Positions 53,613-61,282 of a stretch of DNA of 64,000 nucleotides are shown here, one piece after another. Position 1 is the stretch's first letter. Each line of letters starts with the position of its first letter. Made by a program: the position numbers and the translations under genes. Source of the DNA: Microbacterium sp. AZCO. Lineage in GTDB: Bacteria > Actinomycetota > Actinomycetes > Actinomycetales > Microbacteriaceae. The stretch covers positions 2,356,001-2,420,000 of the forward strand of contig NZ_CP154857.1 of NCBI RefSeq assembly GCF_039614715.1. The letters run 5' to 3'. The notes beneath the pieces are model-generated. The model was not told where the DNA came from. It did no database searches and saw only the letters and a program-made list of their open reading frames with translations.

Positions 53613-54967
53613 CGGATCTCCCTCTGCTTCCGGATCTGGATCACGTTGAACACGATGATCGGGATGACGAGGATGAACAGGAGCACGGCGAGCGCCGCCG
53701 CGTGCCCGTAGCTCTGGAACCTCTGCTGCTGGTTGACCATCTCGAACGCGAGCACGGTGGAGTTCGAGCGCCCGCCGGTCATGACGGCTACGACGTCGTA
53801 GATCTTCAGGGCGCCGATGGCGATCGTCGTCAGCACGACGACGATGGAGGGACGAATGCCGGGAAGCGTGACGTTGCGGAACCGCTGCCAGGCGTTGGTG
53901 CCGTCGAGGGCCGCAGCCTCCATCTGCTCCGGCGGAACAGCCTTGATCGCCGCCGAGAGGATGACCATGGCGAGGCCCGTCTGGCTCCAGATGAACACCG
54001 CCATGATGAAGAAGGTGTTCCACAGCGGCGTGAGCGACAGCCACGACACCGGCTCACCGCCGAACGCCACCACGATGGCGTTGAAGATGCCGATCTGCTC
54101 ACCCTGCCGGTAGTCGTACTGGAGCTCCCAGATGATGCCGGCGCCGACGAACGAGATCGCGAACGTCATGAAGATGAGGATCTTCAGCACCTTCTCGCCG
54201 CGCGCCCGGTCGATGAAGACGGCGCAGGCGAGACCGATGATCGTTGAGACGACGGGCGCGAACAGCACCCAGAGGATCGTGTTGATGATCGACCAGAAGC
54301 CCGTCGGGTTCGTGAAGGCCCAGACGTAGTTGTCCCAGCCCACGAACGTCTTGCCCGTCTTGTCGAAGAACGACTGGATGAAGGTCGCGATCGCCGGGTA
54401 GACGAGCCCCATCAGCAGCAGGATCGAGGCGGGCGCCATGAACAGCACGAGCTGGAAGAGATACCCCGCGCCCGCTCGCGCACGATAGTCGGCATAGAAG
54501 AGGATGCCGCCGAGGATGACGGCGATCGCCAGGACGTAGAGGACCGCGCCCTGGTAGGGCCGCAGCATCATGAACGCGACGATCGGGATGATGAAGCAGG
54601 CCGCCAGCCGGAGCCAGAAGTACCCTCGTCCCGCGCGCGGTGCGTACTCGATGAGCAGGAGCAGCACCCCGACCACGATCCCGAAGACGATGAGCACGAT
54701 CGGGATCTGCACGATCGGGCCCTGGCTCCCGATCCACTGGAAGAAGCTGTTGAACGAGAAGCCCAGCGAGGTGGGCAGCGCGCCCTCCGTGGGCGGCCTC
54801 GTCACCATGAAGAAGAACAGCGCCAGCGCGACGATGAACGCGAGCGCCACGACGAGCCTCGTCGTCCGCGCCCGCCGCGCGTAGTGCACCTCGCGCTCCG
54901 CGGCATCCATCGCCTCTTTGTCAGGCGGGAGTGACGTGGCGTCCTGCACCTTTGTCGTATCGGTCAT
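53609..54967 (-). CDS. Sugar ABC transporter permease, MalF type (CUT1)
   Basis: First permease, 452 residues, longer than the usual 300 because of extra N-terminal helices. Hydrophobic segments at about 35-60, 90-115, 130-155 and 155-175 precede the conserved six-helix part, which begins FQLVLFMAPASILLLMGLVY. The EAA loop is EQMEAAALDGTNAWQRFRNV, then TLPGIRPSIVVVLTTIAIGA. This extended architecture fits alpha-glucoside (AglF-like) importers. The ATG at 54967 has a GGAGGG Shine-Dalgarno; an upstream in-frame ATG is less likely. Confidence 0.92.
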   Translation of the reverse strand: MTDTTKVQDATSLPPDKEAMDAAEREVHYARRARTTRLVVALAFIVALALFFFMVTRPPTEGALPTSLGFSFNSFFQWIGSQGPIVQIPIVLIVFGIVVGVLLLLIEYAPRAGRGYFWLRLAACFIIPIVAFMMLRPYQGAVLYVLAIAVILGGILFYADYRARAGAGYLFQLVLFMAPASILLLMGLVYPAIATFIQSFFDKTGKTFVGWDNYVWAFTNPTGFWSIINTILWVLFAPVVSTIIGLACAVFIDRARGEKVLKILIFMTFAISFVGAGIIWELQYDYRQGEQIGIFNAIVVAFGGEPVSWLSLTPLWNTFFIMAVFIWSQTGLAMVILSAAIKAVPPEQMEAAALDGTNAWQRFRNVTLPGIRPSIVVVLTTIAIGALKIYDVVAVMTGGRSNSTVLAFEMVNQQQRFQSYGHAAALAVLLFILVIPIIVFNVIQIRKQREIR

Positions 54968-55034
54968 GTGAGCCCTCCGAATGCTTCTTCGCAACCGGAT
55001 CGATCGCGATCAACCAGAGACGTCTTGTGGTGGT

Positions 55035-55072
55035 GCGGTGGAGCCGCCCGTTCTCACGGGCGACTCCACCGC
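55035..55072 (-). terminator. Hairpin between the binding-protein and permease genes
   Basis: GCGGTGGAG (55035-55043) pairs with CTCCACCGC (55064-55072), with an inner CCGCCCG/CGGGCG pairing. It lies just downstream of the binding-protein stop. It probably stabilises or ends a fraction of the message, so that the binding protein is made in excess over the permeases. Confidence 0.7.
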
Positions 55073-55083
55073 GCCGACTGCTG

Positions 55084-56415
55084 TCAGTTCTCGTAGCCGG
55101 CCTGGATGTCGCTCAGGACCTCCGAGGTGTCCTTGCCGTCGATCCAGTCGACCATGCCGCGCCAGAACGATCCCGAGCCCACCGTCGCGGGCATCAGGTC
55201 GGACGCGTCGAAGCGGACCGTCGTGTTGGCGTCCTGGACGAGCTTCATGGCGTCCTGCAGGAACGGGCTCGATGCGTTCATCGGGTCAGCCCCCTGGTTC
55301 GCCGAGATGACGCCGCCCAGCCCGACACGCGTGTCGGCGAACTCCGGGGTGGACATGTACTCGAGAACCTTCTGCGTGGCCTCGTCGTCGGAGAATCCGG
55401 CGACGTACTCGCCGCCGACCTCGATCGCCTGCGCGTCGCCCGCCTTGAACCCGGGGAGCACGAAGGCGTAGACGTCGCCGTCGGGCGCCACGGTCGGCGC
55501 CGTGCCGTCCTTCGTCTTGACGTCGAGGAAGTTCGACGACAGGAACGACGCCTGGTGGGTCAGCGCGCAGTCGCCGCTCGCGACCGGAGCCGCGACGTTC
55601 GCGAAGGCCGTCGAGTTGATGCTCGCGACGTCGCCGAAGCTCGCGTTGACGTAGTCGGGGTTCTTGAGGATCTCGCCGACGTGGTCGAAGGCGTCCTTGA
55701 TCGGCTGGTCGGTGAACTTGACCTCGTTCGCGACCCACTGGTCGTAGACGTCGGGACCGGAGTTGCGCAGCACCAGGTCTTCGACCCAGTCCGTGCCCGG
55801 CCACCCGGATGCGTCACCGGACTCGAAGCCCGCGCACCACGGGGCCTTGCCCGTCTTCTCGCGGATGGTCTTCGTGAGCGTGATGAGCTCATCCCACGTG
55901 GTGGGCACCTGGACGCCCCACTCCTGGAACGCCTTGGGCGAGTACCAGACGTAGCCCTTGACGTTCGCGAGCATCGGCGCCGAGTAGAACGTGTCGTCGA
56001 CCGTGCCGTACGTCTTCCAGTCCTTGGACCAGTACTTGTCGACGTTCGCCTCGACGGCGGACGACCCCGGCTTGACCTCGCCGGTGCCCACGAGCGACTT
56101 CAGCAGACCGGGCTGCGGGACGATCGCGATGTCGGGCGCGCTGCCGCCGGCGACCTTCGTGACGATGTTGCCCTCGAACGACTTGTCGCCGGTGTACTGG
56201 ACCTTGATGCCGGTGTCCTTCGTGAACTGGTCGAAGGACTGCTGCAGCAGATCGGCCTCGCTGCCTGTGATGCCGCCCGAGATGCGCACGGTCTTGCTCG
56301 AGGCGTCTGTCGATCCGGTGTCACCGCCCTCGGTACACGCGACGAGCCCGAGACCCGCGATCGCCAGGACGCTCAGCCCGGCCACGAGCCGGCGCGGCCT
56401 TGAACCTGCACTCAT
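55084..56415 (-). CDS. Sugar ABC transporter substrate-binding lipoprotein
   Basis: A 443-residue family 1 solute-binding protein. The signal RRLVAGLSVLAIAGLGLVAC ends in a lipobox with the lipidated Cys. Mature sequence includes LLQQSFDQFTKDTGIKVQYT, DIAIVPQPGLL, YSPKAFQEWGVQVPTTWDEL, and WCAGFESGDASGWPGTDWVE, the last typical of alpha-glucoside binding proteins (AglE-like). The ATG at 56415 has a GAGGAGG Shine-Dalgarno. A promoter and LacI operator sit 55-100 bp upstream. It is the first gene of the importer operon. Confidence 0.93.
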   Translation of the reverse strand: MSAGSRPRRLVAGLSVLAIAGLGLVACTEGGDTGSTDASSKTVRISGGITGSEADLLQQSFDQFTKDTGIKVQYTGDKSFEGNIVTKVAGGSAPDIAIVPQPGLLKSLVGTGEVKPGSSAVEANVDKYWSKDWKTYGTVDDTFYSAPMLANVKGYVWYSPKAFQEWGVQVPTTWDELITLTKTIREKTGKAPWCAGFESGDASGWPGTDWVEDLVLRNSGPDVYDQWVANEVKFTDQPIKDAFDHVGEILKNPDYVNASFGDVASINSTAFANVAAPVASGDCALTHQASFLSSNFLDVKTKDGTAPTVAPDGDVYAFVLPGFKAGDAQAIEVGGEYVAGFSDDEATQKVLEYMSTPEFADTRVGLGGVISANQGADPMNASSPFLQDAMKLVQDANTTVRFDASDLMPATVGSGSFWRGMVDWIDGKDTSEVLSDIQAGYEN

Positions 56416-56469
56416 TACTGCCTCCTCATTCGCGACTCGGCACGACGCCGATGTCACATGTGATGATCA

Positions 56470-56481
56470 GGAACCGATTCC
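56470..56481. promoter_or_regulatory. LacI-family operator O1 over the importer transcription start
   Basis: GGAACCGATTCC is a near-perfect palindrome (the two central bases differ from the dyad). It lies just downstream of the importer -10 box, where a bound repressor would block initiation. It matches the second site at 56593-56604. Confidence 0.75.
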
Positions 56482-56487
56482 AGACAC

Positions 56488-56516
56488 ACGCTAGGGGACG
56501 CCGTAGTCCTGCACAA
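56488..56516 (-). promoter_or_regulatory. Promoter of the sugar importer operon
   Basis: Read on the minus strand: -35 TTGTGC (56516-56511), 17-bp spacer, -10 TAGCGT (56493-56488). The LacI operator begins 7 bp downstream and the start codon is about 70 bp away. The spacing is textbook. Confidence 0.7.
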
Positions 56517-56592
56517 TCGGTCGAAGGTCACGAACCCGTAACCCCACGCGAGAAGTGTGGCAACGGATCGCCGTTCACGCAATGATGGCCCG

Positions 56593-56604
56593 GGAACCGG
56601 TTCC
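56593..56604. promoter_or_regulatory. LacI-family operator O2 upstream of the repressor gene
   Basis: GGAACCGGTTCC is a perfect 12-bp palindrome, 51 bp before the lacI-type start. It and O1 share GGAACCGNTTCC and could be bridged by one tetramer (123 bp apart) or allow autoregulation. Confidence 0.75.
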
Positions 56605-56654
56605 AGCACAGAGTCCCTGTGTGCAGCGGATGCGCACGCACGAGGAGGTGAAGG

Positions 56655-57695
56655 ATGGTCGGTATCGCCGACGTCGCACGGGCCGCCGGAGTGTCCAAGG
56701 CGACCGCGAGCCGTGCGTTGACCGGCAGCGGCTACGTGTCCGACGGCACGCGCGAGCGCGTCCTCGAGACCGCGGCATCCCTCGGCTACGTGGCCTCCAC
56801 CGCTGCGGTGAGCCTCGCGACCGGCAGGACGCAGAACGTCGGCGTCGTGATGCCGTACATCAGCCGCTGGTTCTTCGCGGAGGTGCTGGAGGGGATCCAG
56901 GATTCGCTCCTCCGGCACGGCTACGACCTCACCCTCTACGACGCGCGGCCCGGCACCGACGGCCGCCGGCGCGTCTTCGACGACTTCCTCGCCCGGCAGC
57001 GCTTCGACGGCCTCATCGCCGTCGGGCTCGAGCCGAGCGACCACGAGCTGGAGCGCCTCATCGCCGTCGGACGCCCGGTCGTGAGCGTCGTGGGCGCCAG
57101 CAGCGAGACGAGCACGATCGCCCTCGACGACATCCACGCCGCGCGCCGCGCGACCGAGCACCTGATCGAGCTGGGACACACGCGGATCGCCTTCCTCGGC
57201 GGAGGCGGCAGCCACTGGGCGCACGTCGACCACACCCGGCTCCTGGGGTACGAGCAGACGATGGAGGCCGCCGGCCTCGCGCCGATGCACGTCTCCTCAC
57301 CCGTCTCGCTGCCCGGCGGCTACGCCGCGGCGGTCGACCTCCTCGGGGATGCCCGTCGCCGCCCCACCGGGATCGTCGGGACGTGCGACGAGGTGGCGAT
57401 CGGGGCGGTCATCGCCGCGCGCCGGCTGGGCCTGCCCGTGCCCAGCTCCCTCAGCGTCGTCGGCATCGACAACCACGAGTACGCCGACATGTTCTCGCTG
57501 ACCACGCTGGAGCAGCAGCCGCACGCGCAGGGCATCCAGGCGGCCGAGATGCTGCTGCGCCAACTGCGCGAGCCCGACACGCCCGTCATCGAGCTGCGCC
57601 TGCACGCGACGCTGATCGTGCGCAACTCCACCGCTCCCCCGGCGGGCGTCCCCTCGGCCGCGGTGGGAGCGGCCGGATCCGCGGCGCTCGGCTGA
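56655..57695 (+). CDS. LacI-family transcriptional regulator
   Basis: A 346-residue repressor. The helix-turn-helix and hinge are GIADVARAAGVSKATASRAL followed by TGSGYVSDGTRERVLETAAS. The effector domain is periplasmic-binding-protein-like, with NVGVVMPYISRWFFAEVLEG, HLIELGHTRIAFLGGGG and GTCDEVAIGAVIAARRLGLP. The final 20 residues are Ala/Pro/Gly-rich. It is divergent from the importer, with palindromic operators between them, so it very likely represses the importer and itself, with a sugar as inducer. The ATG at 56655 has a GAGGAGGTGAAGG Shine-Dalgarno. The 3' end is the first unit of a degenerate repeat run. Confidence 0.92.
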   Translation: MVGIADVARAAGVSKATASRALTGSGYVSDGTRERVLETAASLGYVASTAAVSLATGRTQNVGVVMPYISRWFFAEVLEGIQDSLLRHGYDLTLYDARPGTDGRRRVFDDFLARQRFDGLIAVGLEPSDHELERLIAVGRPVVSVVGASSETSTIALDDIHAARRATEHLIELGHTRIAFLGGGGSHWAHVDHTRLLGYEQTMEAAGLAPMHVSSPVSLPGGYAAAVDLLGDARRRPTGIVGTCDEVAIGAVIAARRLGLPVPSSLSVVGIDNHEYADMFSLTTLEQQPHAQGIQAAEMLLRQLREPDTPVIELRLHATLIVRNSTAPPAGVPSAAVGAAGSAALG

Positions 57696-57865
57696 GGAGC
57701 GGCATCCTTGCCGGCGCTCGGCTGAGGCGCGGCATCACTGCCCGGCGCTCGGCTGAGGAGCTGCATCCCTCCCCGACCCTGGGCGCAGGAGAGGCGCAAG
57801 GCCCCGTGCTCGGCCGCGGAGCGGCATCCCTCCCCGGCCCTCGGCCGCGGAGCGGCATCCCTCAC
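57683..57865. repeat. Degenerate tandem repeats starting in the lacI-type stop region
   Basis: About five imperfect copies of GGCGCTCGGCTGAGGAGCGG followed by CATCC and a short C-rich joint, at roughly 57683, 57713, 57744, 57809 and 57840. The first copy contains the last codons and TGA of the regulator gene. The later two read CTCGGCCGCGGAGCGGCATC. Confidence 0.7.
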
Positions 57866-57874
57866 CGACATGCA

Positions 57875-57908
57875 CGAAGCCCCGGGAACCGAGGTTCCCG
57901 GGGCTTCG
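57875..57908 (-). terminator. rplL terminator
   Basis: A perfect 15-bp hairpin (57875-57889 with 57894-57908; arm CGAAGCCCCGGGAAC, 4-nt loop) begins 18 nt beyond the rplL stop. Confidence 0.8.
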
Positions 57909-57926
57909 CGAGCGAAGAGCGCTCGA

Positions 57927-58316
57927 TTACTTGAGGGTAACCGTGGCGCCGGCCTCCTGAAGGGCCGCCTGAGCCTTCTCGGCGGTCTCCTTGTTGGCGC
58001 CCTCGAGGACGGCCTTGGGAGCACCGTCGACGACGGCCTTGGCCTCGCCGAGGCCGAGCGAGGTGAGCTCGCGGACGACCTTGATGACCTGGATCTTCTT
58101 GTCGCCGGCGGCCTCGAGGATGACGTCGAAGGAGTCCTTCTCCTCAACCTCTTCGGCGGGGGCGCCACCGGCCGGCGCGCCAGCGGCGGCAACGGCGACG
58201 GGGGCGGCGGCGGTGACGTCGAAGGTCTCCTCGAACGCCTTGACGAACTCGCTGAGCTCGATGAGCGTGAGCTCCTTGAACGCGTCGAGCAGCTCCTCAG
58301 TGCTGAGCTTTGCCAT
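57927..58316 (-). CDS. rplL: 50S ribosomal protein L7/L12
   Basis: Stalk protein of the large ribosomal subunit that recruits translation factors, 129 residues. The N-terminal dimerisation domain begins [20 protein letters not shown]. An Ala/Gly-rich hinge (about 38-58) follows, then the C-terminal domain [20 protein letters not shown] and [20 protein letters not shown] with the factor-binding face. It ends EAGATVTLK. The ATG at 58316 has an AAGGAGA Shine-Dalgarno. It lies 39 nt after rplJ, as in most bacteria. Confidence 0.98.
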   Translation of the reverse strand: MAKLSTEELLDAFKELTLIELSEFVKAFEETFDVTAAAPVAVAAAGAPAGGAPAEEVEEKDSFDVILEAAGDKKIQVIKVVRELTSLGLGEAKAVVDGAPKAVLEGANKETAEKAQAALQEAGATVTLK

Positions 58317-58355
58317 TTCTGTCTCCTTGTGTGGGGTTGTTCAGCCGCGCCCGAT

Positions 58356-58871
58356 TCAGGCAGCGGACTCCTGCTTCTCGCGCAGCGCGTCGACCGTGCG
58401 AACGGCCTTCGACGGAAGCGCAGTGAAGACGTATGCCGCCTTGGTCAGCGAGGCCTTCATCGCACCGGCGAGCTTCGCCAGCAGGACTTCACGGCTCTCG
58501 AGATCGGCGAGCTTGTTCACCTCTTCAGCGGTCAGGGGGTTTCCGTCGAAGAAACCGCCCTTCACGACGAGAAGAGGGTGTGCCTTGGCGAAGGCACGCA
58601 GGCCCTTCGCGACGGCGACCGGGTCGCCGTGCACGAACGCGATGGCCGACGGACCCTTGAGGTCGTCGTCCAGCGCCGTGATCCCCGCGTTGTTCGCGGC
58701 GATCTTGGTCAGCGTGTTCTTCACCACGGCGTATTCCGCGTCCTGACGGATGCTGTTGCGCAGCTCCTTGAGCTGGGCAACCGTCAGACCGCGGTACTCG
58801 GTCAGCAGAACGGCGGTCGAGTCCTCGAAGTTCTTCGTGAGCTCGGCGACCGATGCTTCCTTCTGCGCCAT
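58356..58871 (-). CDS. rplJ: 50S ribosomal protein L10
   Basis: Base of the L7/L12 stalk, 171 residues. The N-terminal half carries [36 protein letters not shown] and [18 protein letters not shown], the rRNA-binding part. The C-terminal Ala-rich helix binds L12 dimers. L10 usually represses its own operon by binding the mRNA leader. The ATG at 58871 has an AAGGAGTGG Shine-Dalgarno; the upstream in-frame codons belong to the leader. Confidence 0.97.
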   Translation of the reverse strand: MAQKEASVAELTKNFEDSTAVLLTEYRGLTVAQLKELRNSIRQDAEYAVVKNTLTKIAANNAGITALDDDLKGPSAIAFVHGDPVAVAKGLRAFAKAHPLLVVKGGFFDGNPLTAEEVNKLADLESREVLLAKLAGAMKASLTKAAYVFTALPSKAVRTVDALREKQESAA

Positions 58872-59087
58872 GGCCACTCCTTGTGTGTATGAGACGCACC
58901 GCGATGGCGGGGCGCCGGCCGAGGCATCCAGTTCCCCCTGAGAATGAGAAAAGCTCCGGCGCAAGCGCACGGAGCTTCATTCCCGGATCCGGGAGTTTCG
59001 TTCGTACACCTGCGCGGGCCCCTGCATTCGCAGAGCTTCGATCTCGGTGCGCTCGCGCGCACGTCGATGACCGGCGGTCTTCGGCTT
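58872..59087 (-). ncRNA. Putative L10 leader of the rplJL mRNA
   Basis: From the predicted promoter to the rplJ start is a leader of about 215 nt, expected for the autoregulatory L10-L12 binding region. It contains a hairpin AAGCTCCG/CGGAGCTT (58951-58958 and 58970-58977) which, read on the minus strand, is followed by a T-rich stretch and so could act as an attenuator. The assignment rests on position and size; I cannot confirm the full conserved fold. Confidence 0.5.
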
Positions 59088-59093
59088 GGTCCT

Positions 59094-59122
59094 ACTCTAC
59101 CCGACGCCCGGGCCCTCCCCAA
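59094..59122 (-). promoter_or_regulatory. Promoter of rplJL
   Basis: On the minus strand: -35 TTGGGG (59122-59117), 17-bp spacer, -10 TAGAGT (59099-59094). Confidence 0.6.
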
Positions 59123-59168
59123 ATCGGCCCACTTCCCTGCGTCGCGGTGGTCCCCCTCGTCGTTTCCT

Positions 59169-59251
59169 GTCCATAGCCCGTGCTCTCGCCGAAAGCCCAC
59201 GTTCCGAACGGGTCGGATCATGGGCGCTCGGCGAGAGCACGGGCTATGGAC
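59169..59251. repeat. 83-bp palindromic element, copy 1
   Basis: Perfect 22-bp inverted arms, starting GTCCATAGCCCGTGCTCTCG (59169-59190) and mirrored at 59230-59251. Pairing continues for 9 more bases with two mismatches around a 21-nt loop. It lies just beyond the 3' end of the AbiEi-like gene and about 70 bp upstream of the rplJL promoter. A second copy in the same orientation is at 60420-60502. Confidence 0.9.
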
Positions 59252-59295
59252 GGTAAAGGCGGGCGTCACGAGCATGGGAGATCTCGGGGTGCGGT

Positions 59296-60282
59296 TCAGG
59301 AAGGGAGAGGGATGCCGAAACTGAGCAGTCTCGCTGCGAGTGCGTTCGGCGACGCGATGTGGGCGTCCTCGACCCGCACGAGTCGCTTCTGGGTTCGCCC
59401 GCGAATCCAATCCTCCCGGCGCTTCTCATCGAGCAGCACGTCCGCGAGCGGCTTTCCTGAGCGAAGCGCCTCGTCGAGATACTTCGCATACCCGTCGAAC
59501 TCGAGAAGTGTCCTCATCTCCTCGAGTTCGAGGTCGACGCGATACTCACCACCGGACGGCGCCGGCACGACGACCTGAAGACCGAAGCGCGTGAATCCCA
59601 GACGGGCCAACTGCAGTCGGGTCACACTCTCACCAGGGAGGTCGGCTCGGCCGTCAGCGAAACGGATCACCTCGATCGCTTGTCGAACGCCACGCAGCCC
59701 GGCGCCTCGTGCCGCCCGATCGAGCATCCGCTCCCGCCAGCCCTCCGCGGCCACCGTGTCGTAGGACGTGCCGCGCATCGCGACCTTCCGCAGCGCGGCA
59801 TCAGCGAAGGCGACTGCGGCCTCGCGGCTCAGGGACCGGGCGATATCGAAGGTCGTCCGCTCCAACGTCGTGCACCGGATGCCATCGAGAACGGTCAGGT
59901 CTTCGTCGGGAAGGGCATCACGGTGCCTGGCGAGACCCGATCGGCTGGAGGCGCGAGTGCCTTGCGGCAGAGTCACGTGCACTGCTCCGGGCGAGTGTCG
60001 GTAGAGAGGCATCCTGTGGAGCACCCCGGCCGATTCGTATGCGGCCGCTGCCTCACCGTCTCGCATCTCGGACGCCGCGGCGTTCACCTCGAGGAGATGT
60101 CGGGACTCGGGCCAAAGATCGAGCCAGAAGGACTCCTCGACATAGCGATTGCGCTGAACGCGCCTGATTCGCGCCGAGGAGAGCGCCCGACCGATGTCGC
60201 GGGGCCTCCATCCCTCCCTCAGAAGTTGAGCTCGCGTTCGCATGGCGGCGAGTGCTTCGTCGGAGGAGATGTGGCGCGCCAT
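59296..60282 (-). CDS. AbiEi-like antitoxin-domain protein with PD-(D/E)XK (DUF559-like) C-terminus
   Basis: A 328-residue protein. The N-terminal 60 residues form a winged-helix like that of AbiEi antitoxins (ALAAMRTRAQLLREGWRPRD, then ARIRRVQRNRYV). The middle is alpha/beta, with TTLERTTFDIARSLSREAAV. The C-terminal part (about 246-310) has VDLELEEMRTLLEFDGYAKY and later EKRREDWIRGRT, the D...E-x-D...K pattern of Vsr/DUF559-like restriction-endonuclease folds. No AbiEii-type toxin gene is nearby. It is common but uncharacterised in Microbacteriaceae. The ATG at 60282 lacks a Shine-Dalgarno. It is bracketed by two 83-bp palindromes. Confidence 0.75.
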   Translation of the reverse strand: MARHISSDEALAAMRTRAQLLREGWRPRDIGRALSSARIRRVQRNRYVEESFWLDLWPESRHLLEVNAAASEMRDGEAAAAYESAGVLHRMPLYRHSPGAVHVTLPQGTRASSRSGLARHRDALPDEDLTVLDGIRCTTLERTTFDIARSLSREAAVAFADAALRKVAMRGTSYDTVAAEGWRERMLDRAARGAGLRGVRQAIEVIRFADGRADLPGESVTRLQLARLGFTRFGLQVVVPAPSGGEYRVDLELEEMRTLLEFDGYAKYLDEALRSGKPLADVLLDEKRREDWIRGRTQKRLVRVEDAHIASPNALAARLLSFGIPLPS

Positions 60283-60419
60283 CCGGCGAGAGTCTCACCG
60301 CTCGTTCGCCCGAAAAGTGCTCGCCTGCAGATCGGGGGACTTCTCCGCGCGCACCTTCACTGTGGAGGCGCGGATGAACCCTGGCCGAGACCCGCCCACT
60401 GTGGACGGCCCCGTTCGCT

Positions 60420-60502
60420 GTCCATAGCCCGTGCTCTCGCCGAAAGCCCATGTTATGAACCGGTCAGATCGTGGGCGCTCGGTGAGAGCACGGGCTATGG
60501 AC
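60420..60502. repeat. 83-bp palindromic element, copy 2
   Basis: Arms at 60420-60441 and 60481-60502 form a 22-bp stem with one G-U pair. Compared with copy 1, the left 31 bases are identical and the right 31 differ at one base. The 21-base loop differs at six. Length is the same, 83 bp. It lies 137 bp upstream of the AbiEi-like start. Confidence 0.9.
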
Positions 60503-60554
60503 GCGGGAACCGGCTGGCGAGGGGAGAGGAGAGGGGAGGGAGGGGATGCCGGGG

Positions 60555-61190
60555 TCAGGCGCGGGAGGGGATGATGTCCACCTTGTGGCCGGCGGCGTCC
60601 GAGAGGGTCCACCAGCGCGGGGCGTGAGTGTCGTCGGCGAGCGTGCCGCCGGCGGCGAGGGCGGCGGCGACCCTGCCCTCCGCCTCCTCGCGCGGCACGA
60701 TGATGTCGAGGTGAGAGCGGCCGCGGAGCGGCTTGTCGATCCGCTGCACCCAGATGAGCGGGCCGCGCCCCGCCGGGTCGCGCAGCTCGAGGTCGCTGAT
60801 CGCCTCGTAGCCGGTGACGGTCTGCCAGAACGGCAGGATCTGAGCCGGGTCCTCCGCAGCGACCGCGATCATGAGGCACTGCGGCGTCGTGCCGTCGACC
60901 TCGACACCCGCCTCGCGCGCGGCCGTCGAGATCCGCTGCGCCAGGTCGACGTCCTTGCGGGTCAGCCCGTGCGCCGAATGCGTGATGAGGTGCACGCTGA
61001 TGTGCCCGTACCGCACATCGACGTCGGGGTGGTGGTTCGCCGCCTCGGCCAGCTCGGCGATCGCCGCGAACAGGCGTGCGCCGGTGGCGAAGTCGCCCGT
61101 CGAGTAGGTGATGTGCGCGCCGTTCGCGCCCGCGCGCCAGCCCTCGGCGCCGACCGCGGCGCGGAACTCCTCTGCGCTGATCGTCTCCAT
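60555..61190 (-). CDS. Fusion of a pterin carbinolamine dehydratase domain and a VOC domain
   Basis: A 211-residue protein. The N-terminal 90 residues are a pterin-4a-carbinolamine dehydratase-like domain: FAAIAELAEAANHHPDVDVR and YGHISVHLITHSAHGLTRKD, with the two catalytic His. The C-terminal part (about 100-211) is a glyoxalase-like VOC unit: CLMIAVAAEDPAQILPFWQT through SHLDIIVPREEAEGRVAAAL. This fusion occurs in Actinobacteria, but its role is not established, and no aromatic amino-acid hydroxylase is nearby. The ATG at 61190 stands 6 nt after CAGAGT. Confidence 0.85.
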   Translation of the reverse strand: METISAEEFRAAVGAEGWRAGANGAHITYSTGDFATGARLFAAIAELAEAANHHPDVDVRYGHISVHLITHSAHGLTRKDVDLAQRISTAAREAGVEVDGTTPQCLMIAVAAEDPAQILPFWQTVTGYEAISDLELRDPAGRGPLIWVQRIDKPLRGRSHLDIIVPREEAEGRVAAALAAGGTLADDTHAPRWWTLSDAAGHKVDIIPSRA

Positions 61191-61282
61191 GCGCCGACTC
61201 TGCCACTCTCCCCGCCGAGCGCAAGCCCGAACCGGGCGTGGCTGACCCTCGCACGTCGGCGACGCGGCGTACGGTGGAGGAC

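Noticed and set aside
59169..60502. Insertion sequence with terminal inverted repeats
   Set aside because: The two copies are in direct orientation, each being an inverted repeat by itself; there is no transposase and no target-site duplication that I can see.
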